From an uncultured Oscillospiraceae bacterium (lineage in GTDB: Bacteria; Bacillota; Clostridia; Oscillospirales; Oscillospiraceae), in contig CAKTIM010000004.1 of assembly GCA_934565795.1 (NCBI GenBank), positions 1 through 64,000 of the forward strand: a stretch of 64,000 nt of DNA, given 5' to 3'. Each line of letters begins with the position of its first letter. Positions within the stretch are counted from its first letter, which is position 1. Shown in pieces: positions 42,448-50,000 of this stretch. Position numbers and translations under genes: made by a program. The notes beneath the pieces are model-generated. The model was given only the letters and a program-made list of their open reading frames with translations. It had not been told where the DNA came from and did not search any database.

Positions 42448-43194
42448 ATGGCATTGGGGGAATTGATCGCTGTAGTTTCCGGCAAGGGCGGCACAGGGAA
42501 AACCTCCGTCTGCGCCGGCATTGCCACCGCCCTGGCCGAATCCGGGAAGCGGGTGCTCTGCGTCGACTGTGACGTGGGCCTGCGCAATCTGGACATTTCC
42601 CTGGGCATGTCCGAGAGCGGGAGCCTTTCGTTTCTGGACGTGGCGGAATTCGGCTACGAGCTGGAAAACGCGCCCCGGCACAGCATCTATCCCACGCTGT
42701 CCTTCCTCACCGCCCCCATGAACCGCAGCCCGGAGGAAATCAATACCGATTCCTTCATCCGCCTCTTCCGTCAGGCGCGGGAGCGGTATGACTATATTTT
42801 CCTGGATGCCCCGGCGGGGGTGGACGCAGGCTTTCGCCTGGTGTGCGCCGCGGCGGATCGCTTCCTGCTGGTCACCGGCCCCGGCCCCGCCGCCGTGCGG
42901 GATGCCGCCAGGGTGGGGGAGCTGCTGGAGCTTTCCGGCAAGCAGAATGTCCGCCTGATCGTCAACCGGGTGGATCGGGGCATGCTCTCCACCGTGCGCA
43001 TGACCATCGACGACGTGATGGACACCGCCGGGCTGCCGCTGCTGGGCATTGTGCTGGAGGATCCCCACGTGACCCTGGCCGCCGCCTTTGGACTGCCGCT
43101 GCTGAAGTATTCCGGCCGGTGCGAGGCCGCCCGGGATTTCCGCCGGATCGCTGCTAGACTTCAGGGCTACTACAAGCCCTTCCCCTGGCGCTGA
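42448..43194 (+). CDS. MinD/ParA-family P-loop ATPase
   Basis: 248 residues. The deviant Walker A motif SGKGGTGKTS (near residue 11) and CVDCDVGLRNLDISLG, IFLDAPAG and LIVNRVD are those of MinD-like ATPases. MinD positions the division septum; this protein is shorter than MinD and ends ARLQGYYKPFPWR, a weak candidate for the membrane-targeting amphipathic helix. No minC, minE or flagellar gene is nearby, so the partner is unknown. GGGGAGG lies 4 bases before the ATG. Confidence 0.85.
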   Translation: MALGELIAVVSGKGGTGKTSVCAGIATALAESGKRVLCVDCDVGLRNLDISLGMSESGSLSFLDVAEFGYELENAPRHSIYPTLSFLTAPMNRSPEEINTDSFIRLFRQARERYDYIFLDAPAGVDAGFRLVCAAADRFLLVTGPGPAAVRDAARVGELLELSGKQNVRLIVNRVDRGMLSTVRMTIDDVMDTAGLPLLGIVLEDPHVTLAAAFGLPLLKYSGRCEAARDFRRIAARLQGYYKPFPWR

Positions 43195-43253
43195 AAATAA
43201 CTACCCATGCCTCCCGGTTGCCGGGAGCTGATATAAACAAAGGAGTGACTGCT

Positions 43254-43667
43254 GTGAATATTGCTTTCCTGGCGCACGACAAGAAGAAAGAGCTGATGGT
43301 TCAGTTCTGCACCGCCTACAAGAGCGTGCTGATGAAGCACAATCTGTTTGCCACCGCCACCACCGGCCGCCTGATCGCCGACAATACCGGCCTGCCCATT
43401 ACCCTGCTGCTGTCTCACAAGCAGGGCGGCCACCAGCAGATCAATGCCCGCATTGCCTACAATGAAATTGACCTGGTGCTGCTGTTCACCGACCCCAACA
43501 CCACCGACCCCTGGGACGACAGCCAGATGATCGAAACCATCCGCCATTGCGACAAGCACAATGTGCCCATCGCCACAAATCTGGCCAGCGCCGAAATGTT
43601 CATCATGGGCCTGCAGCGCGGCGACCTGGATTGGCGGGAAATGCTGCACACCAAGACCCGCTTCTGA
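43254..43667 (+). CDS. Methylglyoxal synthase-like protein with altered catalytic residues
   Basis: 137 residues, aligning through its whole length with methylglyoxal synthase: LAHDKKKELM, ATATTGRLI (phosphate loop) and IPVATN-like IATNLASAEM. The catalytic Asp of GGDQQ (Asp71 in E. coli MgsA) is His60 here. The PHDPD segment with catalytic His98 and Asp101 reads PWDDS. Phosphate-binding Thr residues are kept. It may bind a triose phosphate or other phosphate ligand but probably does not make methylglyoxal from dihydroxyacetone phosphate in the standard way. The start is GTG, with AAAGGAG 8 bases upstream. Confidence 0.82.
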   Translation: MNIAFLAHDKKKELMVQFCTAYKSVLMKHNLFATATTGRLIADNTGLPITLLLSHKQGGHQQINARIAYNEIDLVLLFTDPNTTDPWDDSQMIETIRHCDKHNVPIATNLASAEMFIMGLQRGDLDWREMLHTKTRF

Positions 43668-43682
43668 TACGACACGCGATAC

Positions 43683-43714
43683 AATCCGCCCACCTTTTCC
43701 GGCGGGCGGATTTT
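43683..43714 (+). terminator. Terminator after the MgsA-like gene
   Basis: AATCCGCCC pairs with GGGCGGATT, then TTTG. Confidence 0.8.
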
Positions 43715-43733
43715 GCACATGAAAGGAGCTTTT

Positions 43734-45086
43734 ATGGAAATTATCAAGCCCCGGACGCTGTCCGGCTTTATGGAGCTGCTGCCGGATAAGCAGATTCAGT
43801 TTGAGGCAATGGCAGAGATTCTGCGCCGCACCTACGCTTCCTATGGCTTCGCCCCCCTGGACACCCCCGCCATTGAGGACGCCCAGATCCTGCTGGCCAA
43901 GGGCGGCGGCGAGACCGAGAAGCAGATTTACCGCTTCCAGAAGGGCGACAGCGACCTGGCCCTGCGGTTCGACCTGACGGTGCCTCTGGCCAAGTACGTG
44001 GCCCTGCACTATAACGAGCTGGCCTTTCCCTTCCGCCGCTTCCAGATCAGCAAGGTCTACCGGGGCGAGCGCGCCCAGCGGGGCCGCTTCCGGGAGTTTT
44101 ACCAGGCGGATATTGATATCATCGGCGACGGCAAGCTGGACGTCCTGAACGAGGCGGAGATCCCTGCCATCATCTACAAGGTGTTCCGGGGTTTTGGTCT
44201 GAGCCGGTTCCAGATTCGGGTGAACAACCGCAAAATTCTGAACGGCTTCTATGCCATGCTGGGCCTGAGTGAGCGCTCCGGCGAGATCATGCGCACCGTG
44301 GACAAGCTGGATAAGATCGGCGCGGAGAAGGTAAAAACCATCCTGACGGAGGACTGCGGCCTGGAGGAAGCCCAGGCCGGGGAAATTCTGGCCTTTATCG
44401 CCATCCGGGGCACCAACGCCCAGGTGATCCAGGCTCTGGAGGGCTACGCCGGGCGGAACGAGATGTTCGACCAGGGCCTGAGCGAGCTGAAAACCGTCAC
44501 CGCCAACCTGGCCGCCTTTGGCGTGCCGGAGGCGAATTTTGCCGTTGACCTGACCATTGCCCGGGGCCTGGATTACTACACCGGCACGGTGTACGAGACC
44601 ACCCTGCTGAATCACCCGGAGATCGGCTCCGTCTGCTCCGGCGGCCGGTATGACAATCTGGCGGGCTACTACATCGAAAAGGATCTGCCCGGTGTGGGCA
44701 TCTCCATCGGCCTGACCCGGCTGTTCTATGTGCTGGACGAGCAGGGCCTGCTGAACCCCCAGCTGCCCAGCGCCCCGGCGGATGCGCTGGTGCTGCCCAT
44801 GACCGAGAGCGCCGCCCCCGCCATTGCTCTGGCGGAGACCCTGCGCGCTGCCGGACTGCGAGTGCAGCTGTACGGCGAGCAGAAGAAATTCAAGCAGAAG
44901 ATGGCCTACGCCAATAAGCTGGGCGTCCCCTTCGCCGTGCTGCTGGGTGAGGACGAGATCAGCCAGGGCGTGTGCTCTGTGAAGAACATGACTACCGGCG
45001 AGCAGCAGCAGCTGAAGCCGGAAGAGGCCGCCGCCTATATCCGCCAGGCAGTGAACGTCCATTGTCCGGTGATCCTGGAAAAATGA
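43734..45086 (+). CDS. hisS: Histidyl-tRNA synthetase
   Basis: 450 residues. Class II motif 2 is seen in FRRFQISKVYRGERAQRGRFRE (given in part) near residue 95. The histidine-binding ARGLDYYTGTVYE is near 275 and a C-terminal anticodon-binding domain follows from about 345. It charges tRNA-His. HisZ is less likely, because the catalytic motifs and the anticodon domain are complete. AAAGGAG lies about 5 bases before this ATG. No T-box leader is seen upstream. Confidence 0.95.
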   Translation: MEIIKPRTLSGFMELLPDKQIQFEAMAEILRRTYASYGFAPLDTPAIEDAQILLAKGGGETEKQIYRFQKGDSDLALRFDLTVPLAKYVALHYNELAFPFRRFQISKVYRGERAQRGRFREFYQADIDIIGDGKLDVLNEAEIPAIIYKVFRGFGLSRFQIRVNNRKILNGFYAMLGLSERSGEIMRTVDKLDKIGAEKVKTILTEDCGLEEAQAGEILAFIAIRGTNAQVIQALEGYAGRNEMFDQGLSELKTVTANLAAFGVPEANFAVDLTIARGLDYYTGTVYETTLLNHPEIGSVCSGGRYDNLAGYYIEKDLPGVGISIGLTRLFYVLDEQGLLNPQLPSAPADALVLPMTESAAPAIALAETLRAAGLRVQLYGEQKKFKQKMAYANKLGVPFAVLLGEDEISQGVCSVKNMTTGEQQQLKPEEAAAYIRQAVNVHCPVILEK

Positions 45087-45090
45087 TCAG

Positions 45091-45124
45091 AGGGGCCGTC
45101 CCTGCCGGGATGGCCCCCTGTTTT
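45091..45124 (+). terminator. Terminator after hisS
   Basis: GGGGCCGTCCC pairs with GGGATGGCCCC, followed by CTGTTTT. Confidence 0.85.
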
Positions 45125-45137
45125 CTGTAAGCATCAA

Positions 45138-45171
45138 TGTGACCAATTTGAGTGAAATTCCCACCTATAGG
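45138..45171 (+). promoter_or_regulatory. Putative ECF-type promoter of sigma operon 1
   Basis: TGTGAC (45138-45143), 17 bases, then CCACCTATAGG (45161-45171). It matches the element before the second ECF operon (TGTCAC-N17-CGTCTTATAGG at 49361-49394). Confidence 0.6.
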
Positions 45172-45196
45172 GTGAGGGCAATCAGGAGGTGCCAAG

Positions 45197-45751
45197 ATGG
45201 AGGACGGACAGATCATCGATCTGTATTTCAGTCGGAACGAGGACGCCATCCGGCAGACGGAGGCGGCCTACGGCGGCAAGCTGTATAACCTGTCTTATCG
45301 GATTCTGTGGAACCGGGAGGACGCCGAGGAAAGCGTCAGCGATACCTATATGAAGGCCTGGGAGAATATCCCGCCCACCCGGCCCGCCTTTTTCTATGCG
45401 TATCTGGCAAAGATCTGCCGCTTCCTCTCCATGGGCAGGCTGGACTGGAACAACGCCGCCAAGCGCAAGGCGGAGCTGGTGGAGCTGTCCGCCGAGATGG
45501 AAAGCTGCATCCCGGATGTGTCCAGGGAAATGCAGATACAGTCCCAGGAGCTGGGGGCGCTGATGAATGAATTCCTGGGCACCCTCAGCGACGAGAACCG
45601 CAGAATCTTCATGCGCCGCTACTGGTATGCCGAGAGCATTGCCGAGATCGCCCAGCGGTTCGGCCTGGGCCAGAGCAACGTGAAAACCAAGCTGATGCGC
45701 ACCCGCAATGCCCTGCGCCTATTTCTTGAAAAGGAGGGAATCAGGCCGTGA
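45197..45751 (+). CDS. ECF-type RNA polymerase sigma factor (operon 1)
   Basis: 184 residues. Region 2 (about 25-95, with EDAEESVSDTYMKAWENIPP, an acidic DAEE patch before the core-binding helix) and region 4 (about 125-180, IAEIAQRFGLGQSNVKTKLM as the helix-turn-helix). There is no region 1 or 3, as in ECF factors. It directs transcription of a small regulon, probably including its own operon. AGGAGG lies about 8 bases before the ATG. The next gene overlaps by 4 bases and encodes its likely membrane partner. It is paralogous to the factor at 49440. Confidence 0.92.
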   Translation: MEDGQIIDLYFSRNEDAIRQTEAAYGGKLYNLSYRILWNREDAEESVSDTYMKAWENIPPTRPAFFYAYLAKICRFLSMGRLDWNNAAKRKAELVELSAEMESCIPDVSREMQIQSQELGALMNEFLGTLSDENRRIFMRRYWYAESIAEIAQRFGLGQSNVKTKLMRTRNALRLFLEKEGIRP

Positions 45752-46281
45752 ACGGAAAGGAAATGCTGGAATCCCTGAATTACGTGGATGAAAAATACAT
45801 TGAGGACGCGGAAAGTATTCCCAAGCGCCGGCGCGTCCGCTGGCAGCCCATGGCTGCCGCTGCCGCTTGCCTGGCCCTGGTGCTGGCAGCCGGTGCATGG
45901 AGGCTCACCGTCACCAAGGACGCCGCCCCGGAAACTGCCGCGCAGATGGATGAGGCAGCTGTCTACAGCGGCAGCGCCGCCGATGTACCCATGGTGATGG
46001 CGGCAAAGGGGGCGCGCGCCCCGGAGATGACCGTCACCGTGCTGGAGCAGGCTGCCGCCAACGACGCCGGGGAGACGGCGGACACCGCCGGTATCATTCT
46101 GCGCTGCACCGTGGACGACCCCGGCGACAGCGGCTTCGCCCCCGGCCAGGAGATCACCGTCCTGCTGCCCGCCTCCGGCGAGGCGCTGCCTGCCCATCTG
46201 CGCATTGCCTACGTGGTGGAGGAGGCGGAAAACACCGTCACCGCCGTCACCTGGACGGAGGCAGAGACGGGCGAAGAATAA
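45748..46281 (+). CDS. Single-pass membrane protein, putative anti-sigma factor (operon 1)
   Basis: 177 residues. A short N-terminal cytoplasmic part (about 1-32, ending KRRRVRWQP) is followed by one membrane segment (MAAAAACLALVLAAGAW) and an extracytoplasmic domain of about 125 residues, rich in Ala, Thr and acidic residues. This topology and the GTGA overlap with the ECF gene fit an anti-sigma factor, although no zinc-finger or other known anti-sigma motif is seen. The start is GTG. Confidence 0.72.
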   Translation: MNGKEMLESLNYVDEKYIEDAESIPKRRRVRWQPMAAAAACLALVLAAGAWRLTVTKDAAPETAAQMDEAAVYSGSAADVPMVMAAKGARAPEMTVTVLEQAAANDAGETADTAGIILRCTVDDPGDSGFAPGQEITVLLPASGEALPAHLRIAYVVEEAENTVTAVTWTEAETGEE

Positions 46282-46285
46282 AGGG

Positions 46286-46313
46286 TGCCCCAGCAGCGTA
46301 AACCTGCTGGGGC
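46286..46313. terminator. Hairpin between convergent genes
   Basis: TGCCCCAGCAG pairs perfectly with CTGCTGGGGCA. No long T-run follows on either strand. Confidence 0.55.
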
Positions 46314-46319
46314 ATTTCG

Positions 46320-46931
46320 TCAGAAGTAAGACTTGATGGTGGAGATCAGGATATCGCCAGCCACCACCCGATCCTCGGGGGCAAAGGACTGCTCGAAATT
46401 GTCGGAGTACAGCACCTGGGCGTTGGGGGGGAATTCCTCGTCCCCCTCCCACACCAGCAGCTGCATCTGGTAGCCGGGCACCAGCTCAAACTGATATCCG
46501 GCGTCGCCGTGGCTCAGCTTCACCGCCCCCATTTTTTCACAGGCCGCCCGAAAGGCGTCAACGCGGGTGCCAAAGGTGAAGGCGGCGCGGGTGAGCACCC
46601 GGCCGGTGTAGGGCTTGATGTACATCTCCCCCCAGGGCATTTCCCGGAAGGTTTTCCACTGGCCGCCCCAGGCTGTCTCCCGGCTTTCCAGCAGGTAGCG
46701 CAGCAAAAAGGTCTGGGTGGGCAGGGGAGGCACCGGGCCGCCGTCCAGGGCGCGGATGGCATAGGCCGGGTGGGCAATGGCAAAATCCCGGCCCAGCAGG
46801 CGCAGGGTGAATTCCGACCCATCCCACCGGGCGTTCGGCAGGCGGGTCAGCGTCTGCTCCGGGTCGAGGGCGCGAAACTGCTCCTCGTAATAGGCAAAGG
46901 GAACTTCTTCCTTGTGATTTTCTACTTGCAT
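46320..46931 (-). CDS. DUF3786 domain protein
   Basis: 203 residues, soluble. It has the DUF3786 layout: an N-terminal segment with the FTLRLLGRDFAI block, then PLPTQTFLLRYLLES, WGEMYIKPYTGRVL and a final GDAGYQFELVPGYQMQLLVWEGDEEFPP. DUF3786 proteins often lie next to corrinoid proteins and their activators, which matches the ASKHA gene two genes upstream. The biochemical function is unknown. GGAAT precedes the ATG. Confidence 0.8.
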   Translation of the reverse strand: MQVENHKEEVPFAYYEEQFRALDPEQTLTRLPNARWDGSEFTLRLLGRDFAIAHPAYAIRALDGGPVPPLPTQTFLLRYLLESRETAWGGQWKTFREMPWGEMYIKPYTGRVLTRAAFTFGTRVDAFRAACEKMGAVKLSHGDAGYQFELVPGYQMQLLVWEGDEEFPPNAQVLYSDNFEQSFAPEDRVVAGDILISTIKSYF

Positions 46932-46942
46932 TTTTTCATTCC

Positions 46943-47320
46943 TTAATCGTGTAATTCCAGAGGCTGACCGTCGGGGTCGCGGAAGAAAACATAGTGTCCG
47001 CCGTTGGCGGTGTCGTCGTGGATCGGCTCCGTTTCGATGCCCCGGCTGTTGAGCCAGTCTCTTGCAGCCTCGATGTCCGTCACCCGGAAGGCCAGGTGCC
47101 GAAGTCCCAGGGCCTCCGGGTCAGTGACCCGCGGGGGCGCGTCGGGGTGAATAAACAGCTCAATGACCGTATCCCCCAGCCGCAGCATCCGCAGATAGTC
47201 CTTCCGGGCAGGCCGCCAGGTCTCCTTTTCCAGGGTGAAGCCCAGCTTATTGATGTAAAAATCCAGCGCTCTTTGCTCATCCGAGGCAATGATGGCGATA
47301 TGATGCGTTCCTTCCAGCAT
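46943..47320 (-). CDS. VOC-family (glyoxalase/dioxygenase fold) protein
   Basis: 125 residues, a single VOC unit pair: HHIAIIASDEQRALDFYI at the start, HLAFRVTDIEAARDWL near residue 75 and FFRDPDGQPLELHD at the end. His, Glu, His and Glu metal-ligand positions typical of glyoxalase I-like members are present. Substrate unknown; lactoylglutathione lyase or methylmalonyl-CoA epimerase-type activity is possible. GGAG 8 bases upstream favours this ATG over the GTG at 47326. It nearly touches the ASKHA gene. Confidence 0.85.
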   Translation of the reverse strand: MLEGTHHIAIIASDEQRALDFYINKLGFTLEKETWRPARKDYLRMLRLGDTVIELFIHPDAPPRVTDPEALGLRHLAFRVTDIEAARDWLNSRGIETEPIHDDTANGGHYVFFRDPDGQPLELHD

Positions 47321-47322
47321 GG

Positions 47323-49251
47323 TCACATCTCCTGTACGCTGTGGGGGAACAGGCTGGCGTCGGTGTGGGGCAGGAAGCAGGCGGCCACAAAGGAATCCAT
47401 GTAGCCCGGGTGGGTGCTCAGCTCCAGATAGGTCATGTTGGTGGCAACCTCTGCCAGCTTCTGGTTGGCCTCGTCGCTCATGACCATGGCGTAGGCCCCG
47501 GCCAGGGAGGAGTTGCCGATGTAGTGGAATTTCTCCAGCTCCACATCCGGGAACATGCCGATGTTCACCGCGTTCTTCATATTGATGCCGGAGCCGATGC
47601 CGCCGGCAACGTAAACATTGTCGATCATCTCCGGGGTCATGTCCACGCTGGCAAGCAGGGTGGCAATGGCGGAGAAGATGGCGCCCTTGGCCCGGATGAA
47701 GTTGTCAATATCCACCTCGTTGATGGATACCTCCCGCCCGGTGTCGGACTCCTGCTCCCAGGCCAGCACATAGCGGCCCATGCCGTGGGCGTCCCGCTTT
47801 ACCCGGTCGCCCTCCCGGACAAACAGGCCCTTGGCGTTGATGATGCCGCAGCGGAACAGCTCGGAAATGATATCGATGATGCCGGAGCCGCAGATGCCCA
47901 CGGGCTTCTGCCCCGGATCGCCCACAATGCGCAGGGTCGGCTCCATGGTATATTTGTCCAGGGTGCAGGCCTCCACCGCGCCGTCGGTGGCCCGCATGCC
48001 GCAGGAGATGTCGCCGCCCTCAAAGGCGGGGCCTGCGGAGCAGGCGCAGCTCATCATAAAGTCCCGGTTGCCGAATACAATTTCGCCGTTGGTGCCCAGG
48101 TCGATGAACAGGCTCATTTCGTCCTGATCCCACAGCCCGGCGGCCAGGGTACCGGCGGTGATATCGCCGCCCACGTAGGAGCCGATGTTGGGCGCGATCA
48201 GCACCGGGGCCAGGGGATTGGCGGGCAGCTTCACGTCACCGGCCAGCAGCCCCTCCCAGGCGAAGAAGCTGGGCACATACGGCTCCATCCGCACCGGCTC
48301 GGCATCCACGCCCACAAACAGGTGGTTCATGGTGGTGTTGGCACCCACGGACAGGCGCAGGATGCTTCGGGCGGAGATTTTGGCGCTGGCACACAGGTTG
48401 GCAATGATGGGGGTCAGGGTCTCCTTGATGATGGCGTCCTGGAGCTTTTTCCGGCCGCCGGACTTGCCCTGCTCGATGATGCGGTTGATCACGTCCGCGC
48501 CGTAGCGAATTTGTCCGTTGCCGGAGGAACCCTTGGCAAGAATTTTGCCGCTTTCCAGATCCACCAGCACCATGGTCACGGTGGTGGTGCCGATGTCAAT
48601 GGCGCAGCCCACCACGGCGGTATCCGTGGGCGCGGTGATCTCCATGCAGCGGAAGGTGCCGTCCTTCAGTTCACCCTTGACGCACACGCTCCAATTGTTC
48701 TCCCGCAGGGTGTGGGCCAGCTTCACCATCACGGCAAAGGGCAGCTCCACCCGCTCTGCCCCCAGGGCCTCTTCGATGGCCCAGGTCAGGCGCTCGTTGT
48801 CGGGCATGGTATCGTCCAGGGTCGGCTCGCTCATGGTGAGCACAGCGCTGCGGTAGCAGTTTTCAAAATGGATGCCGCTGGCCTTCAGCTGATTCTGGCA
48901 GTTTTCAAAGATCACGATCTCCTGGGGGCTGGAAAGGTCGGCGGTCTTCATCCGGGACTGGTAGGCGCTGGCAATATCCGGCACCATTACCGTGGCGTCC
49001 CCCACCACCTTGGAGCAGCAGCTCAGCCGCCAGCCCGCCGCGTATTCCTCGCCGGAGATGTGGCGGCTCTGCATGGATTCCAGCTCGCCCTCCACCAGTT
49101 GCACCCGGCATTTGCCGCAGGAGCCGTTGCCGCCGCAGGGGGCGTCGATGGCCACATTGGCCCGGCGGGCGATCTCCAGCAGGTTATCACCCTTGTTGCA
49201 TTCCACGGTTACGGGGCTTCCGCCCTCAATTTGAAAAATGACCTTCGGCAT
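47323..49251 (-). CDS. Corrinoid activation/regeneration ferredoxin-ASKHA protein (RACo-like, DUF4445)
   Basis: 642 residues. An N-terminal 2Fe-2S domain has Cys residues in APCGGNGSCGKC (39, 45, 48) and a fourth near residue 78. A middle linker domain and a C-terminal ASKHA ATPase domain follow (GCAIDIGTTTVTMVLVDLES near 210; DLGTNGEIVFGN near 390). Such proteins use ATP to reduce inactive Co(II) corrinoid proteins back to Co(I) for methyl transfer. No corrinoid protein or methyltransferase is in the window, so its partner must be elsewhere. First gene of ASKHA-VOC-DUF3786. Confidence 0.93.
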   Translation of the reverse strand: MPKVIFQIEGGSPVTVECNKGDNLLEIARRANVAIDAPCGGNGSCGKCRVQLVEGELESMQSRHISGEEYAAGWRLSCCSKVVGDATVMVPDIASAYQSRMKTADLSSPQEIVIFENCQNQLKASGIHFENCYRSAVLTMSEPTLDDTMPDNERLTWAIEEALGAERVELPFAVMVKLAHTLRENNWSVCVKGELKDGTFRCMEITAPTDTAVVGCAIDIGTTTVTMVLVDLESGKILAKGSSGNGQIRYGADVINRIIEQGKSGGRKKLQDAIIKETLTPIIANLCASAKISARSILRLSVGANTTMNHLFVGVDAEPVRMEPYVPSFFAWEGLLAGDVKLPANPLAPVLIAPNIGSYVGGDITAGTLAAGLWDQDEMSLFIDLGTNGEIVFGNRDFMMSCACSAGPAFEGGDISCGMRATDGAVEACTLDKYTMEPTLRIVGDPGQKPVGICGSGIIDIISELFRCGIINAKGLFVREGDRVKRDAHGMGRYVLAWEQESDTGREVSINEVDIDNFIRAKGAIFSAIATLLASVDMTPEMIDNVYVAGGIGSGINMKNAVNIGMFPDVELEKFHYIGNSSLAGAYAMVMSDEANQKLAEVATNMTYLELSTHPGYMDSFVAACFLPHTDASLFPHSVQEM

Positions 49252-49288
49252 GCGTAATACCCGCTTTCCTCTATATTCTGATGGCTAC

Positions 49289-49317
49289 AGTATAGCATGG
49301 ATTTCTGCGGTTGTCCA
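49289..49317 (-). promoter_or_regulatory. Promoter of the ASKHA-VOC-DUF3786 operon
   Basis: Minus strand TGGACA (49317-49312), 17-bp spacer, TATACT (49294-49289). Confidence 0.68.
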
Positions 49318-49360
49318 GTGCAATCGGTACATTTTTATCGGAATAAATTTTCACGGAATC

Positions 49361-49394
49361 TGTCACGGGACGCATTTGACTTGCGTCTTATAGG
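49361..49394 (+). promoter_or_regulatory. Putative ECF-type promoter of sigma operon 2
   Basis: TGTCAC (49361-49366), 17 bases, CGTCTTATAGG (49384-49394). CGTC is a common -10 core for ECF factors. It matches the element at 45138-45171 in sequence and spacing. Confidence 0.62.
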
Positions 49395-49439
49395 ACAAAG
49401 GCCTTTTAAAAAAATTCGGCAAGAAACGGAGGAATCCCC

Positions 49440-50000
49440 ATGGAGGATGAACAGATCGTGGCGCTATACTTTGCCCGGGACGAGCAGGCGCTGGTGCGGA
49501 CAGATGAAAAATACGGCGCTTACTGCTTCAGCCTGGCAAACCGCATTCTGTGCAGCGAGGCAGACGCCGAGGAAACCGTCAGCGATACATATCTGAAAGC
49601 CTGGCAGTCCATCCCGCCCACCCGGCCCAAGGTGCTGCGGCTGTTCCTGGCGAAGATCACCCGGAATCTTGCGTTCAGCCGCTGGCGCAGCGAAACGGCG
49701 CAGAAGCGGGGCAGGGGTGAGGTTCCCCTGGTGCTGGACGAGCTGGCAGAATGCGTCAGCGACACTTCGGCGGTGGACGCCCGGCTGGCGGCAAAGGAGC
49801 TGACCCGCACCATTGCCGCCTTCCTGGATACCCAGAGCCAGCGGGATCAGAATGTGTTCCTGCGCCGCTATTTCTTTGTGGAGAACACCGATGAAATTGC
49901 CCGGCGCTACCACATGACCCCTCCGGCGGTACTGCAAAGCCTCAGCCGCACCCGGAAGAAGCTGAAAGCATACCTGATTCAGGAGGGTTACGCAGTATGA
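49440..50000 (+). CDS. ECF-type RNA polymerase sigma factor (operon 2)
   Basis: 186 residues, clearly paralogous to the factor at 45197: both have DAEE(S/T)VSDTY(M/L)KAW, then IPPTRP, in region 2. Region 4 contains ENTDEIARRYHMTPPAVLQSLSRTRKKL. It likely controls its own operon. The ATG is 46 bases after the putative ECF promoter and is preceded by GGAGGAATCCCC. The partner gene overlaps by 4 bases. Confidence 0.92.
   Translation: MEDEQIVALYFARDEQALVRTDEKYGAYCFSLANRILCSEADAEETVSDTYLKAWQSIPPTRPKVLRLFLAKITRNLAFSRWRSETAQKRGRGEVPLVLDELAECVSDTSAVDARLAAKELTRTIAAFLDTQSQRDQNVFLRRYFFVENTDEIARRYHMTPPAVLQSLSRTRKKLKAYLIQEGYAV

Noticed and set aside
43200..43253. CTCCCGG-TTG-CCGGGAG hairpin before the MgsA-like gene as a terminator
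   Set aside because: No T-run follows and the ribosome site lies close downstream. It could be a leader hairpin, but there is no support for termination.
43734..45086. HisZ (regulatory subunit of HisG) instead of HisS
   Set aside because: Motif 2, the ARGLDYYTGTVYE histidine-binding segment and the C-terminal anticodon domain are all present, and no his biosynthesis genes are adjacent.
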